This document shows, one piece after another, positions 54,916 to 63,172 of a stretch of 64,000 bases of DNA. A model generated the notes under the pieces. It ran no database searches. It saw only the letters and a program-made list of their open reading frames with translations, and had not been told where the DNA came from. The stretch's first letter is position 1. The number at the start of each line of letters is the position of its first letter. Origin of the DNA: Stenotrophomonas maltophilia D457 (lineage in GTDB: Bacteria > Pseudomonadota > Gammaproteobacteria > Xanthomonadales > Xanthomonadaceae); contig NC_017671.1 in assembly GCF_000284595.1 (NCBI RefSeq), positions 2,699,001 to 2,763,000 on the forward strand. Direction: 5' to 3'. The position numbers and the translations under genes were made by a program.

Positions 54916-54936
54916 GTATCAAATGCGAATGATACG
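54916..54936. promoter_or_regulatory. Fur-like box upstream of the DUF3817 gene
   Basis: GTATCAAATGCGAATGATAC carries two hexamer-type repeats (AAATGC, GAATGA) and shares GGTATCAAATGC, read on the opposite strand, with the box before entS. It lies just upstream of the ribosome site of the DUF3817 gene, a repressor position. Confidence 0.45.
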
Positions 54937-54952
54937 CAGATGCACACTGCAT

Positions 54953-55007
54953 GTAGAGCCGAGCCGTGCTCGACTGCTGGAGCGTGTCCACCAAGGTGGA
55001 CACCTAC
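54953..55007. repeat. GTAG-type palindromic repeat, divergent member
   Basis: It starts GTAGAGCCGAGCC like the SMAG at 5923 but ends in a different hairpin, GTGTCCACCaaGGTGGACAC-CTAC. It looks like a composite of two subtypes. Read on the minus strand, its terminal GTAG gives the TAG stop of the LLM oxidoreductase gene. Confidence 0.7.
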
Positions 55008-55939
55008 CGGGGCATATTCGGCAGAACCTGCTCCCCGATCTCACGCAACACCGCGTCCATCTGCCGCCCGTTGTCGACCAGATTGAACATCACGTGCGCC
55101 ACGCCCTGCCCATGCACGCGCAGCAGATAGTCACGCAGGCCATCGCGGCCGACCTTCAGGCCCAGCGGCAGCGGCTCGGCTGGCGCCTGCGGATCTGCCT
55201 GCAGATCCAGAAGCATCGACTGCACGAATGGCTTGCCCGGCCCACCGCGCTGCACCAGCGCCTGCTGCCACAGGCCGATGCGCCCCTCCTGCGCGGCCTC
55301 CTCACGATGATAGGTGGCCCAGCCTTCGGCCTCGCGCGCGATCCACTGCAGGCTCTGCCGTGCGGTACCCACCACCAGCATCGGGATGCGGGTTGCCGGC
55401 GCCGGCAGCACGTCGAAGCCACCCGTGGCCTGCAGTACGGCGATCCGCGCATCGGCCTCCGGTGACAATGCCGCGCGCAGCAACGTCCAGCGCTCACGGA
55501 AGGTCGCCGCCCTGCCCTCCAGATCCTCGCCGAAGGCGGCGAATTCTTCCGGGCGGTCACCCGAACCCAGGCCCAGCACGAACCGCCCTGCACTGATCCG
55601 GTCCAGGCTCAAGGCCGACTTCGCCACCTGCAACGGCTGGCGCAACGGCAACACGATGGCGGCGGTACCGACCACGATGCGCGTGGTCGCGGCGGCCAGC
55701 ATGCCCAGCCACAGGAAGGGGTCGTCCAGCGCGCTCGCCGTCGCGTCCGGACCCTGCGGCACCATCAGCGGTACATCGCGCGCCCACAACGCGGCGAAAC
55801 CAAGATCGTCGGCCAGCCGCGCAATGCGCCGCGCCGCGCACGGATCGGCCAGCCCATGCGCCGCAACGGGCGTCATCAGGCCCAGGCTCAGTCCCTGTTG
55901 CGGAAACAACGAAGCGTAGGCGGGATTGAATTCACTCAT
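55004..55939 (-). CDS. LLM-class (luciferase-like) oxidoreductase
   Basis: 311 aa flavin-dependent monooxygenase-type TIM barrel. Typical segments are LADDLGFAALWARDVPL, AAATTRIVVGTAAIVLPLRQ, LDRISAGRFVLGLGSGDRPE and RIPMLVVGTARQSLQWIARE. Substrate unknown; F420 or FMN dependence cannot be told from the sequence. The gene stands alone, and its stop is formed by a repeat. Confidence 0.85.
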   Translation of the reverse strand: MSEFNPAYASLFPQQGLSLGLMTPVAAHGLADPCAARRIARLADDLGFAALWARDVPLMVPQGPDATASALDDPFLWLGMLAAATTRIVVGTAAIVLPLRQPLQVAKSALSLDRISAGRFVLGLGSGDRPEEFAAFGEDLEGRAATFRERWTLLRAALSPEADARIAVLQATGGFDVLPAPATRIPMLVVGTARQSLQWIAREAEGWATYHREEAAQEGRIGLWQQALVQRGGPGKPFVQSMLLDLQADPQAPAEPLPLGLKVGRDGLRDYLLRVHGQGVAHVMFNLVDNGRQMDAVLREIGEQVLPNMPR

Positions 55940-56005
55940 GGGACCAGCTTAGCGTGCAGGCAACCGGCGACGATGACACGCCACACACCACAGGAAGATC
56001 GCTGC

Positions 56006-56455
56006 ATGCCGAGGATCCGCCCCGCCCACATCGATGACCTGCCCGCGATGAGCGCGGTATGCCTGGCCGCATTCACTGCGGCCGTCGCGCCCTCGCTCAG
56101 CGCGGCCGGCATTGCTACGTTCGGCAGTGTCGCCGCCGCCGATGCGTTCGCTGCACGCCTGCAGGGTGACAACCACATCCTGGTGGCCGAGCAGGATGGC
56201 CGCATCCTCGGCGTGGTAGAGCTGAAGGAAGGCCGCCACCTGGCGATGCTGTTCGTCGATCCCGCCTGCCAGGGCCAGGGCATCGGCCATGCCCTGTTCG
56301 AAGCCGTGCTGCCGCACCTGCGCACACCGGTGCTGACCGTGCGCGCCTCGCTCAACGCAGTGCCTACCTACCTGCGCTATGGCTTCGTGCTGGACGGTGA
56401 TATCGGCGAGTTCAACGGGCTGGTGTACCAGCAGATGGTGCGGGCAGCCGCCTGA
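56006..56455 (+). CDS. GNAT-family N-acetyltransferase
   Basis: 149 aa. LAMLFVDPACQGQGIGHALF is the acetyl-CoA-binding motif A (about residues 85-105); RIRPAHIDDLPAMSAVCLAA is the usual N-terminal strand and helix. Substrate unknown. AGGA about ten bases before ATG 56006 supports the start. It lies between the divergent LLM gene and a thioredoxin-type lipoprotein gene. Confidence 0.87.
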   Translation: MPRIRPAHIDDLPAMSAVCLAAFTAAVAPSLSAAGIATFGSVAAADAFAARLQGDNHILVAEQDGRILGVVELKEGRHLAMLFVDPACQGQGIGHALFEAVLPHLRTPVLTVRASLNAVPTYLRYGFVLDGDIGEFNGLVYQQMVRAAA

Positions 56456-56552
56456 GGGCAGCGCGTGTCATGCCCCGCTGCACGGCCGATATAAGCAAAC
56501 TGAATCAGCACACTCCCCGGCCATTCCTACAATGGACTGTCCCCCATTCGAG

Positions 56553-58073
56553 ATGCCGCCGATGCGCGTCGCGCTTTCCGTGTTGCTGCTGGCTTCGGCG
56601 CTGAGCGCCTGCACCCCGGCCCCGGTGTCCACCGCCAGCTCCGCCGAGGCGCCCGCGCCGGCGTCCGCCATCGCCTGGCGCCAGGGCGATGTGGACGATG
56701 CCTTCGCCGAGGCCGCCGACAGCGGAAAGCCGGTGCTGCTGTACTGGGGCGCGGTCTGGTGCCCGCCGTGCAACCAGCTCAAGGCCGGCCTGTTCAAGGA
56801 CCCGGCGTTCATCGCGTTGACCGGCAAGTTCGTGCCGGTCTACCTGGATGGCGACGAGGAAGGGGCACAGGCCTGGGGCGAACGCTTCGGGGTGCGCGGC
56901 TATCCGACCCTGATCGTGCTGGACCCACAACGCACTGAGCTCACCCGCGTGGCCGGCGGCAACGACGCGGCCGAACTGACCCGTGCGCTGACCGTCGCGG
57001 CCGGGCGCCGCAGCGCCATCGCCGCCACCCTGGCGACGGCACTGGCCACGCCGGACAGGCTGGCCGCCGAAGACTGGCAGGTGCTGGGCGACTACGGCTG
57101 GGAAGTCGACGCCAACCGCCTGGCCGGCGAGCGCAGGAGCCAGGATGTGCTGCGCCAGCTGTCCAAGGCCGCACCCGACGCGGCGCTGCAACGCCGCTTC
57201 GCCCTGCTGGCCCTGGCCACCGCCGACACGCCCGCCAGCTCGCCCACCGAGGTGCGTGAGCTGCTGCAGGCAGTGCTGGCGCAACCTGCCGAAGTCCGTC
57301 GTAACCGCGAACTGCTGGGCTACGCGGGCGCGACGCTGGTCAAGCAGGCCAGTGCGGGGCCGGCCACCAGCAACACGCTGGGACAGCAGCTGCTGGTCGC
57401 ACTGGAGCGCGCAGATGCCGAGCGCGGCAACCGTGCCGACGACGCGCTGTCGCGTGCGCTGACCGAAGTGTCGCTGGCCCGTCAGCAGCAGCCCAACGGC
57501 GCACTGCCCGCGGCCCTGGTTGAGCGGGTCAAGCAGCGCGTGGCCGCTGCCGATGCCGCCGCCACCGATGCGCATGCACGCCAGGCCACGATCAGCAGCG
57601 CGGTCTACGCACTGCGCCAGGTCGGCGACGACGCGGGCGCCGAGGCGCTGTTGCTGGCCGAGCTGAAGCGCAGCGAGCAGCCGTACTACTACATGCCCGA
57701 GCTGGCCGAACTGGCCGAGCAGCGCGGCGACACCGCCGGCGCACTGGAGTGGCTGAAGCGCGCCTACGATGGCGCGCAGGGCCCGGCCACCCGCGTACAG
57801 TGGGGCGTGCTGTACGTGGAGGGCCTGTTGAAGCTCGCGCCGGACGATGCACCACGCATCGAGCAGGCCACCGCCTCGCTGATCGCCGAACTGGAAGCGC
57901 AGCCGTCGGGCTACCACCAGCGTACCCGCCAGCGTTTCGAGCGCCTGGCCGGGCAGTTGAAGACGTGGAGCGGCAAGCACCAGGGCGCCGAAACACTGGC
58001 GCGGCTGCAGCAGCGGATGCAGCAGGCGTGCGGGGAACAGGTTGATGGTGCGTGCAAGGATTGGTTGAGTTGA
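56553..58073 (+). CDS. thioredoxin-fold lipoprotein with helical repeat region
   Basis: 506 aa. The signal peptide ends in lipobox LSAC. A thioredoxin domain (about 35-150) has the active site WGAVWCPPCNQLK and the cis-Pro in VRGYPTLIVLD. The remaining 350 residues are Ala-rich helices, probably TPR-like (for example YYYMPELAELAEQRGDTAGA). It is likely a periplasmic thiol protein on a lipid anchor, of the DsbD-gamma or YyaL-like type; partners are unknown. ATGs at 56532 and 56562 are also in frame. Confidence 0.82.
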   Translation: MPPMRVALSVLLLASALSACTPAPVSTASSAEAPAPASAIAWRQGDVDDAFAEAADSGKPVLLYWGAVWCPPCNQLKAGLFKDPAFIALTGKFVPVYLDGDEEGAQAWGERFGVRGYPTLIVLDPQRTELTRVAGGNDAAELTRALTVAAGRRSAIAATLATALATPDRLAAEDWQVLGDYGWEVDANRLAGERRSQDVLRQLSKAAPDAALQRRFALLALATADTPASSPTEVRELLQAVLAQPAEVRRNRELLGYAGATLVKQASAGPATSNTLGQQLLVALERADAERGNRADDALSRALTEVSLARQQQPNGALPAALVERVKQRVAAADAAATDAHARQATISSAVYALRQVGDDAGAEALLLAELKRSEQPYYYMPELAELAEQRGDTAGALEWLKRAYDGAQGPATRVQWGVLYVEGLLKLAPDDAPRIEQATASLIAELEAQPSGYHQRTRQRFERLAGQLKTWSGKHQGAETLARLQQRMQQACGEQVDGACKDWLS

Positions 58074-58180
58074 TGAAGGCGCTGGCGGCTGGTTCGCCTG
58101 CCGGCGCTTTTGTTGATCCGTGTGGGAGGGGGCGGGGGCAGCGCAACAGCGCGCCGGTGAGGTTCGAAAAGCGGGTTCTG

Positions 58181-58243
58181 GTAGTGCCGGCCGCTGGCCG
58201 GCAACCCGACCTTCGCTGATTGCCGGCCAGCGGCCGGCACTAC
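58181..58243. repeat. SMAG palindrome pair
   Basis: GTAGTGCCGGCCGCTGGCCG opens the element and GCCGGCCAGCGGCCGGCACTAC closes it in inverse orientation. The core is that of the copies around the RAYT gene at 44 kb. Confidence 0.85.
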
Positions 58244-58303
58244 CATGCCGCTCCTGCTCCTGCCTTTGACTCCGTCTCCGCGCCAGCGCAGGGAGCTGTC
58301 CTG

Positions 58304-58407
58304 CAGGGGCTGATGGGTCAGCGCAGGACCGTTGGCGCCACGGATGGCGCCATCGAGCCCCCATGGATGGGTTCACGGCGTGTCCTGCGCTGACCCATCA
58401 GCCCCTG
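58304..58407. repeat. long inverted repeat, 26-bp perfect arms
   Basis: Arms 58304-58329 and 58382-58407 are exact complements (left arm begins CAGGGGCTGATGGGTC). The loop holds a second hairpin, GGCGCCA-CGGA-TGGCGCC, at 58334-58351. It lacks GTAG ends and so is distinct from SMAG. No gene is inside. It could be a small non-autonomous element or a structured RNA. Confidence 0.65.
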
Positions 58408-58459
58408 CCTGCCAGGAAGAATCAAGGCGACGAACGCGCACGCATTTCAATCCCGCCCC

Positions 58460-58490
58460 TTGACCTCAACCAATGTTGAGGTGCGATAAC
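58460..58490 (+). promoter_or_regulatory. SoxR/MerR-type promoter of sodA
   Basis: A -35 TTGACC (58460-58465) and a -10 GATAAC (58485-58490) are separated by an overlong 19-bp spacer that carries the dyad CCTCAACCAATGTTGAGG (58464-58481). The E. coli soxS promoter has the same layout: TTTACC, CCTCAAGTTAACTTGAGG, TATACT, 19-bp spacer. The arms CCTCAA/TTGAGG are identical to the SoxR site. The sodA ATG follows 47 bases after the -10. Confidence 0.6.
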
Positions 58491-58537
58491 AATCTCCCCA
58501 CGGCCAGCCCCTGGCCTTCCCCACGGAGATTGCTTCG

Positions 58538-59167
58538 ATGTCGTACTCGCTTCCCCCGCTCCCCTACGCCTACGACGCCCTTGAGCCGCACTTCGATGCG
58601 CGCACGATGGAGATCCATCACAGCAAGCACCACCAGGCCTACGTCAACAACCTCAATGCCGCCATCGAGCAGGCCGGCATCGCCGAGCTGCCGGTCGAGG
58701 CGCTGATCGCCAACCTCGGTGCCGTGCCCGAGGCGCAGCGTGGCGCGGTCCGCAACAACGGCGGTGGCCACGCCAATCACAGCCTGTTCTGGACCGTGCT
58801 CAGCGCCGACGGTGGTGCACCCGATGAGGAACTGGCCACCGCCATCGACCGTGACCTGGGCAGCTTCGATGCCTTCAAGGACGCCTTCAGCAAGGCCGCG
58901 CAGACCCGTTTCGGCAGCGGCTGGGCCTGGCTGACCAGTGACCGCGATGGCCGCCTGCAGGTCGAAAGCAGCGCCAACCAGGACAGCCCGCTGATGGGTG
59001 CAACCGTGGGCCTGTCCGGCAATACCCCGATCCTCGCGCTGGACGTCTGGGAACACGCCTACTACCTGCACTACCAGAACCGTCGCCCGGACTACATCGG
59101 TGCGTTCTTCAACATCATCAACTGGGCCGAGGTCGGCCGGCGCTACCGCCAGGCCCGGGCCTCATGA
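58538..59167 (+). CDS. sodA: manganese superoxide dismutase
   Basis: 209 aa enzyme that converts superoxide to H2O2 and oxygen. Metal ligands are in [16 protein letters not shown] (His), [14 protein letters not shown] (His), and [19 protein letters not shown] (Asp, His). The second-sphere Gln comes from the C-terminal domain (ANQDSPLMG), which marks the Mn type rather than the Fe type. There is no signal peptide, so it is cytoplasmic. The stop overlaps the next gene (ATGA). Confidence 0.95.
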   Translation: MSYSLPPLPYAYDALEPHFDARTMEIHHSKHHQAYVNNLNAAIEQAGIAELPVEALIANLGAVPEAQRGAVRNNGGGHANHSLFWTVLSADGGAPDEELATAIDRDLGSFDAFKDAFSKAAQTRFGSGWAWLTSDRDGRLQVESSANQDSPLMGATVGLSGNTPILALDVWEHAYYLHYQNRRPDYIGAFFNIINWAEVGRRYRQARAS

Positions 59168-59742
59168 GCGGCGAGACAGTGCCGTACGCCGGGCCGTGGG
59201 CGGGGGTCTTCCCCGCACCGGCGCCGGTGCCGTCGGTCGAGATGCCGCCGCGTGCCCTGCGGCGGCTGCTCGGCCATTTCCCGACCGGCGTGGCCATCGT
59301 CTGCGCGCGCGATGCACAGGGCAAGCCGGTCGGCCTGACCATCAACTCGTTCGTACCGGTCTCGCTGCAGCCACCGCTGGTGCTGTGGAACCTGGCGTTG
59401 CACGCGCAGAGCCTGTCCACCTTCCAGCGCGCCACCCGCTTTGCAATCAGCGTGCTGGCGGCCGACCAGGAAGCGCTGGCCCGGCGCTTCGCCGATCCGC
59501 AGGTCCGCAATCGCTTCGACGGCCTGGCATTGCTGGATGACGACGAGGACGCCGCACCCCGCATCGCCGGTGCGGTCGCCCATCTCACCTGTACCCGCCA
59601 CGCACAGTGGCCGGTGGGCGATCACCTGCTGCTGGCCGGCCGCATCATCGACGTGCACGAGAACGGCGGCGCGCCGCTGCTGTTCCATCGCGGCCGCTTC
59701 CAGCCCGGCCCGGCCGAACTGCTGGTGGAGGTGCGCGGATGA
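59164..59742 (+). CDS. flavin reductase-domain protein
   Basis: 192 aa FMN-binding split-barrel protein. [20 protein letters not shown] and [20 protein letters not shown] are the family motifs; FHRGRFQPG near the end is also typical. Such enzymes reduce free flavin with NAD(P)H for a partner oxygenase or act alone. It is translationally coupled to sodA and to the following TPR gene. No partner monooxygenase lies beside it; the LLM protein at 55 kb is on the other strand. Confidence 0.85.
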   Translation: MSGETVPYAGPWAGVFPAPAPVPSVEMPPRALRRLLGHFPTGVAIVCARDAQGKPVGLTINSFVPVSLQPPLVLWNLALHAQSLSTFQRATRFAISVLAADQEALARRFADPQVRNRFDGLALLDDDEDAAPRIAGAVAHLTCTRHAQWPVGDHLLLAGRIIDVHENGGAPLLFHRGRFQPGPAELLVEVRG

Positions 59743-60074
59743 ACATCGAAGCTCTGGAATGCATGCTCGCCGCCGGCAAGGATGGCGCGCTGCTGCGCTT
59801 CGGCCTGGGCAAGGGCTGGCTGGATGCCGGCAACCCGGTGCGCGCGGCCACCCATCTGGGCCGTTGCGTCGTGCTTGATCCGCAGTACTCGGCGGCGTGG
59901 AAGCTGCTGGGCAAGGCCTGGCTGGCCAGTGGCCAGCCGCAGGCGGCGCGCGAAGCCTGGCAGCGCGGATTGAGCGTGGCCGGCAGCAAGGGCGACCAGC
60001 AGGCACGCAAGGAAATGCAGGTGTTCCTGCGCCGCCTGGACCGCGAGCAGGCGGAGCCGGCGAAGGCGGGCTGA
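59739..60074 (+). CDS. small TPR-repeat protein
   Basis: 111 aa made of about three TPR-like helix pairs (LLRFGLGKGWLDAGNPVRAA, THLGRCVVLDPQYSAAWKLL, GKAWLASGQPQAAREAWQRG). No signal peptide. The ATG overlaps the flavin reductase stop as ATGA, so it belongs to the sodA operon. TPR proteins mediate protein contacts; the partner is unknown. Confidence 0.8.
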   Translation: MNIEALECMLAAGKDGALLRFGLGKGWLDAGNPVRAATHLGRCVVLDPQYSAAWKLLGKAWLASGQPQAAREAWQRGLSVAGSKGDQQARKEMQVFLRRLDREQAEPAKAG

Positions 60075-60079
60075 GTTGA

Positions 60080-61228
60080 TCAGCCCGCGTTGGCCGATGC
60101 CGGTGCGGACATGATGTCCGACATCGGCAGGCGGCGCGGCTTGCTCGGGAATGCGTGGCGCAGGATGCGCCAGACCACCTGGCCAAACTGGCGCGGCAGC
60201 GAGCCGTTGTTGTAGTGCTGGCCGTAGCGACGGCAGATGTCCTTCACTTCCTTGGCAATGGCCGCGTAGCGGTTGGCCGGCAGATCCGGGTAGAAGTGGT
60301 GCTCGATCTGGTGGCTGAGGTTGCCCGACAGCACGTTGATCAGGAAGCCGCCGCTGATGTTGGATGAACCGCGCAGCTGGCGCAGGTACCAGTGGCCGCG
60401 CGATTCATTGCGCAGGCATTCCTTCGGGAAGGTTTCCGATTCGGCGGTGAAGTGGCCGCAGAAGATGATCACGTAGGTCCAGATGTTGCGCAGTCCGTTG
60501 GCCACCATGTTGCCCAGCATCACGGTGAGGAAGAACGGGCCGGCCAGCAGCGGGAAGAACACGTAGTCCTTCAGCACCTGGCGGGCCATTTTCCGCGCCA
60601 CCGGGCGGGTCTGCAGCCACATCGCACGGCCGCTGATACGGCCCTTCAGCCAGCGGCCCAGGCGCAGGTCCTGCGCGGCCACGCCCCACTGGAACAGCAG
60701 CGCGAAGATCGGCGCGATGATCGGCTGCAGCAGGTAGAACGGCTTCCAGCGCTGCTCCGGGAAGATGCGCAGCAGGCCATAACCGATGTCATCGTCCATG
60801 CCACGCACGTTGGTATAGGTGTGGTGGCGGAAATTGTGGGTCTTGCGCCAGTTGTCGGCAGTGGCAACGATGTCCCACTCATAGGTATTGCCGTTGAGCT
60901 TGGGGTCACCGGTCCAGTCGAACTGGCCGTGCATGACGTTGTGGCCCAGCTCCATGTTCTCCAGGATCTTCGACAGCGCCAGCAGCAGCGTGCCGGTGAT
61001 CGCGGCCGGCCACAGCAGCGGCATCCAGAACAGTGGCGAGAACGCCGCCAGGAACAGCAGGCCACGGCCCCCCACGCCAAACCAGCGCACGGCGGCGGCC
61101 ACGCGGCGGATGTAGCGGGTATCGGAGGCGCCGAGGCTGCCGATCACACGGTCGCGGATCGCGTCGAGTTCCTCACCGAAGGCATGCATCTCGGCAGTAC
61201 TCAGGGCACGGTCGGTAGCGCGGGTCAT
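60080..61228 (-). CDS. desB: acyl-CoA/fatty acid desaturase (DesB-type)
   Basis: 382 aa membrane di-iron desaturase. The three His boxes are HNVMH (about residue 95), HNFRHH (about 131) and HQIEHHF (about 306), with four or so membrane helices between them. The adjacent ferredoxin reductase and the divergent TetR regulator reproduce the Pseudomonas aeruginosa desB-reductase-desT locus, in which saturated acyl-CoAs from outside are desaturated to keep membranes fluid. Its gene lies 11 bases after the reductase gene. Confidence 0.85.
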   Translation of the reverse strand: MTRATDRALSTAEMHAFGEELDAIRDRVIGSLGASDTRYIRRVAAAVRWFGVGGRGLLFLAAFSPLFWMPLLWPAAITGTLLLALSKILENMELGHNVMHGQFDWTGDPKLNGNTYEWDIVATADNWRKTHNFRHHTYTNVRGMDDDIGYGLLRIFPEQRWKPFYLLQPIIAPIFALLFQWGVAAQDLRLGRWLKGRISGRAMWLQTRPVARKMARQVLKDYVFFPLLAGPFFLTVMLGNMVANGLRNIWTYVIIFCGHFTAESETFPKECLRNESRGHWYLRQLRGSSNISGGFLINVLSGNLSHQIEHHFYPDLPANRYAAIAKEVKDICRRYGQHYNNGSLPRQFGQVVWRILRHAFPSKPRRLPMSDIMSAPASANAG

Positions 61229-61239
61229 GGCAGGCGTCC

Positions 61240-62310
61240 TCAGAGATCCAGGGTCAGGTCGGTGGTCGGTGCGCTCACGCAGATCCGTACCGGCTGCGCC
61301 GATTCGGACTGCAGGTCGCCGGTGCGCAGGTGGCGGGTGGCGCCACTGACGCGGTCACAGCTGCAGGTGTTGCAGATGCCCATGCGGCAGCCATGCCTGG
61401 GCTTGATGCCATGGGCTTCCAAGCTTTCCAGCAACGAGCTGCCACGCGGCACGCTCAGCTGGCGGCCACTGCGCGCCAGCGTCAGCACGACCTCCCCTTC
61501 ACTGCTGGCGTCACGCAGCGGTGCGGGAGGAGTGAACGCTTCCGCCTGGAAACCGGCAACCTGGTGCGCCAGGCGTTCGCGGGCGGCGGCAACGAAGCCG
61601 TCCGGGCCGCAGGCCAGTACATGGCGCTGCGCCAACGGGGTGTCATCGCCCGCCACCTGCAGGTCGTGGGCATCGATACGTGCGGCGGGCACATCCCCTT
61701 CGCGGGTGGTCAGCAGATGCACACGCAGGTTCGGCTGGCTGGCGGCCAACGCCTGCAGCTCATCACGGAACTGCAGGTGGGCGGCGCTGCGTTCCCAGTA
61801 GAACAGGTCCACCGGCGCTGCCAGCGGGCGCTGGCAGGCGTCGCGCAACAGGCTGCGCATCGGCGTGATGCCACTGCCGGCAGCCAGCAGCAACACCGGC
61901 GCCGCAGCCGGCATGTGGAACTCGCCGAAGGCGGCATCGAGGCGGAACAGTTCACCCGGCTGCGCGTGGTTGACCAGGTGCTGGCTGACGAGGCCGCCGT
62001 CGATCGCCTTGACGGTGATCGCCAGCTCGCGCCGACCCAGTACGGTGGGGCTGTAGCTGCGCTGCCACAGGCGCCCTTCAATCTCCACGCCCAGGGTGAC
62101 GTGCTGGCCGGCGCGCATGCCGGCCCAGTGCCGGTTGGTGCGCAGGACCAGGGTCGCCGCGCCCTCGCCGGCCGGCTCTCGCCGGACCAGGCGGGCCACC
62201 GGCTCGCGCAGGGTCCACAGGGGATTGAGCTGGCCCGCCCAGAAATCGAACAGCGACGGCGAGACCCAGCGGTACGGAGAGAACAGGGACGGACGGACGA
62301 CAGCGCTCAT
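61240..62310 (-). CDS. ferredoxin reductase with C-terminal 2Fe-2S domain
   Basis: 356 aa. An FAD-binding barrel (RLWQRSYSP, about 100) and NAD(P) domain (LLAAGSGITPMRSLLRD, about 160) are followed by a plant-type ferredoxin domain with CRMGICNTCSCDRVSG and a distant fourth Cys in RICVSAP. It should supply electrons to the desaturase encoded next, as in the P. aeruginosa DesB system. ATG at 62310 (MSAVVRPSLFSPYRW); the frame is open a few codons further but runs into the regulator's operator. Confidence 0.9.
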   Translation of the reverse strand: MSAVVRPSLFSPYRWVSPSLFDFWAGQLNPLWTLREPVARLVRREPAGEGAATLVLRTNRHWAGMRAGQHVTLGVEIEGRLWQRSYSPTVLGRRELAITVKAIDGGLVSQHLVNHAQPGELFRLDAAFGEFHMPAAAPVLLLAAGSGITPMRSLLRDACQRPLAAPVDLFYWERSAAHLQFRDELQALAASQPNLRVHLLTTREGDVPAARIDAHDLQVAGDDTPLAQRHVLACGPDGFVAAARERLAHQVAGFQAEAFTPPAPLRDASSEGEVVLTLARSGRQLSVPRGSSLLESLEAHGIKPRHGCRMGICNTCSCDRVSGATRHLRTGDLQSESAQPVRICVSAPTTDLTLDL

Positions 62311-62331
62311 GGGCGAACTATACGGGCGCAC

Positions 62332-62355
62332 ATACACCTGTGTATACATGTGTAT
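62332..62355. promoter_or_regulatory. DesT-type double operator
   Basis: ATACACCTGTGTAT (62332-62345, ATACAC/GTGTAT around two bases) overlaps ATACATGTGTAT (62344-62355), two palindromes one helical turn apart in the promoter shared by the reductase/desaturase genes and the divergent TetR regulator. It is the most likely binding site of that regulator. Confidence 0.5.
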
Positions 62356-62402
62356 ATTGAACCGGATTGGGTATGATTCAGCCTCGCCCCACCGGAACCC
62401 CC

Positions 62403-63059
62403 ATGGCCGCCGCCACCGCCTTGTCGACGCCTGAAGATGCCAACAGCCCGGCCCGCCGTACGGTGAGCCGCGAGGACCTGCTGGCCGCCGCCCTGAAACT
62501 GATCGGGCCGCACCGCAGCCTGTCCACGCTCAGCCTGCGCGAAGTGGCACGTGAGGCCGGCATCGCGCCGAACAGCTTCTACCGGCAGTTCCGCGACATG
62601 GACGAACTGGCCGTGGCGCTGATCGACGCCGCCGGCCGTTCGCTGCGGACCATCATCGGCGAGGCCCGCCAGCGTGCCACCTCCACCGCCACCAGCGTGG
62701 TGCGGGTTTCGGTGGAGACCTTCATGGAACAGCTGCGCGCCGACGACAAGCTGCTGCACGTACTGCTGCGCGAAGGCGCGGTGGGTTCGGACGACTTCAA
62801 GCACGCGGTCGAACGTGAGCTGCACTATTTCGAGGAAGAGCTGCAGCACGACCTGGTGCGCCTGGCCGCGCTGGACGGCGCCGTGCTGCATGCCCCGGAA
62901 CTGGTGGCCAAGGCCATCACCCGGCTGGTGTTCGCGATGGGTGCCACCGCCATGGACCTGCCGCCGGAGAAGGACCCGGAGCTGATCGAAGAGATCTCCA
63001 CGATGATCCGCATGATCATCGTCGGCGCCCGCACGCCCGCCGCGTTCCGCCGCGGCTGA
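62403..63059 (+). CDS. desT: TetR-family regulator, DesT/FabR-like
   Basis: 218 aa. The N-terminal helix-turn-helix is LSLREVAREAGIAPNSFYRQ (about 40-62), which is the FabR/DesT recognition helix pattern, followed by FRDMDELAVALID. The all-helical C-terminal part should bind acyl-CoA and sense saturated versus unsaturated chains. It is divergent from the reductase and desaturase genes, which it should control. Upstream in-frame starts at 62373 (ATG) and 62367 (TTG) are possible. Confidence 0.82.
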   Translation: MAAATALSTPEDANSPARRTVSREDLLAAALKLIGPHRSLSTLSLREVAREAGIAPNSFYRQFRDMDELAVALIDAAGRSLRTIIGEARQRATSTATSVVRVSVETFMEQLRADDKLLHVLLREGAVGSDDFKHAVERELHYFEEELQHDLVRLAALDGAVLHAPELVAKAITRLVFAMGATAMDLPPEKDPELIEEISTMIRMIIVGARTPAAFRRG

Positions 63060-63070
63060 CGATCGCCCCC

Positions 63071-63109
63071 GGGGTCGGATCCCTTTCCAGGGGAAAGGGC
63101 TCTGACCCC
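63071..63109. terminator. strong stem-loop after desT, repeat-like
   Basis: GGGGTCGGATCCCTTTCC and its partner at 63092-63109 form an 18-bp stem with two mismatches around three bases. There is no T-run after it. It can end the desT transcript, but the GGGGTC...GACCCC ends also suggest a dispersed palindromic repeat. Confidence 0.5.
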
Positions 63110-63172
63110 AACCACACAGCAACACCAACCTCCGTGCATGACCACAGGCAGGGTTGCGGCTGCCAAATGTAA

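Larger units (their letters stand above)
58074..58537. other. intergenic region upstream of sodA
   Basis: 464 bases without a supported gene. They contain a SMAG repeat (58181-58243), a second long inverted repeat of a different kind (58304-58407) and a SoxR/MerR-type promoter (58460-58490), each listed separately. Confidence 0.7.
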
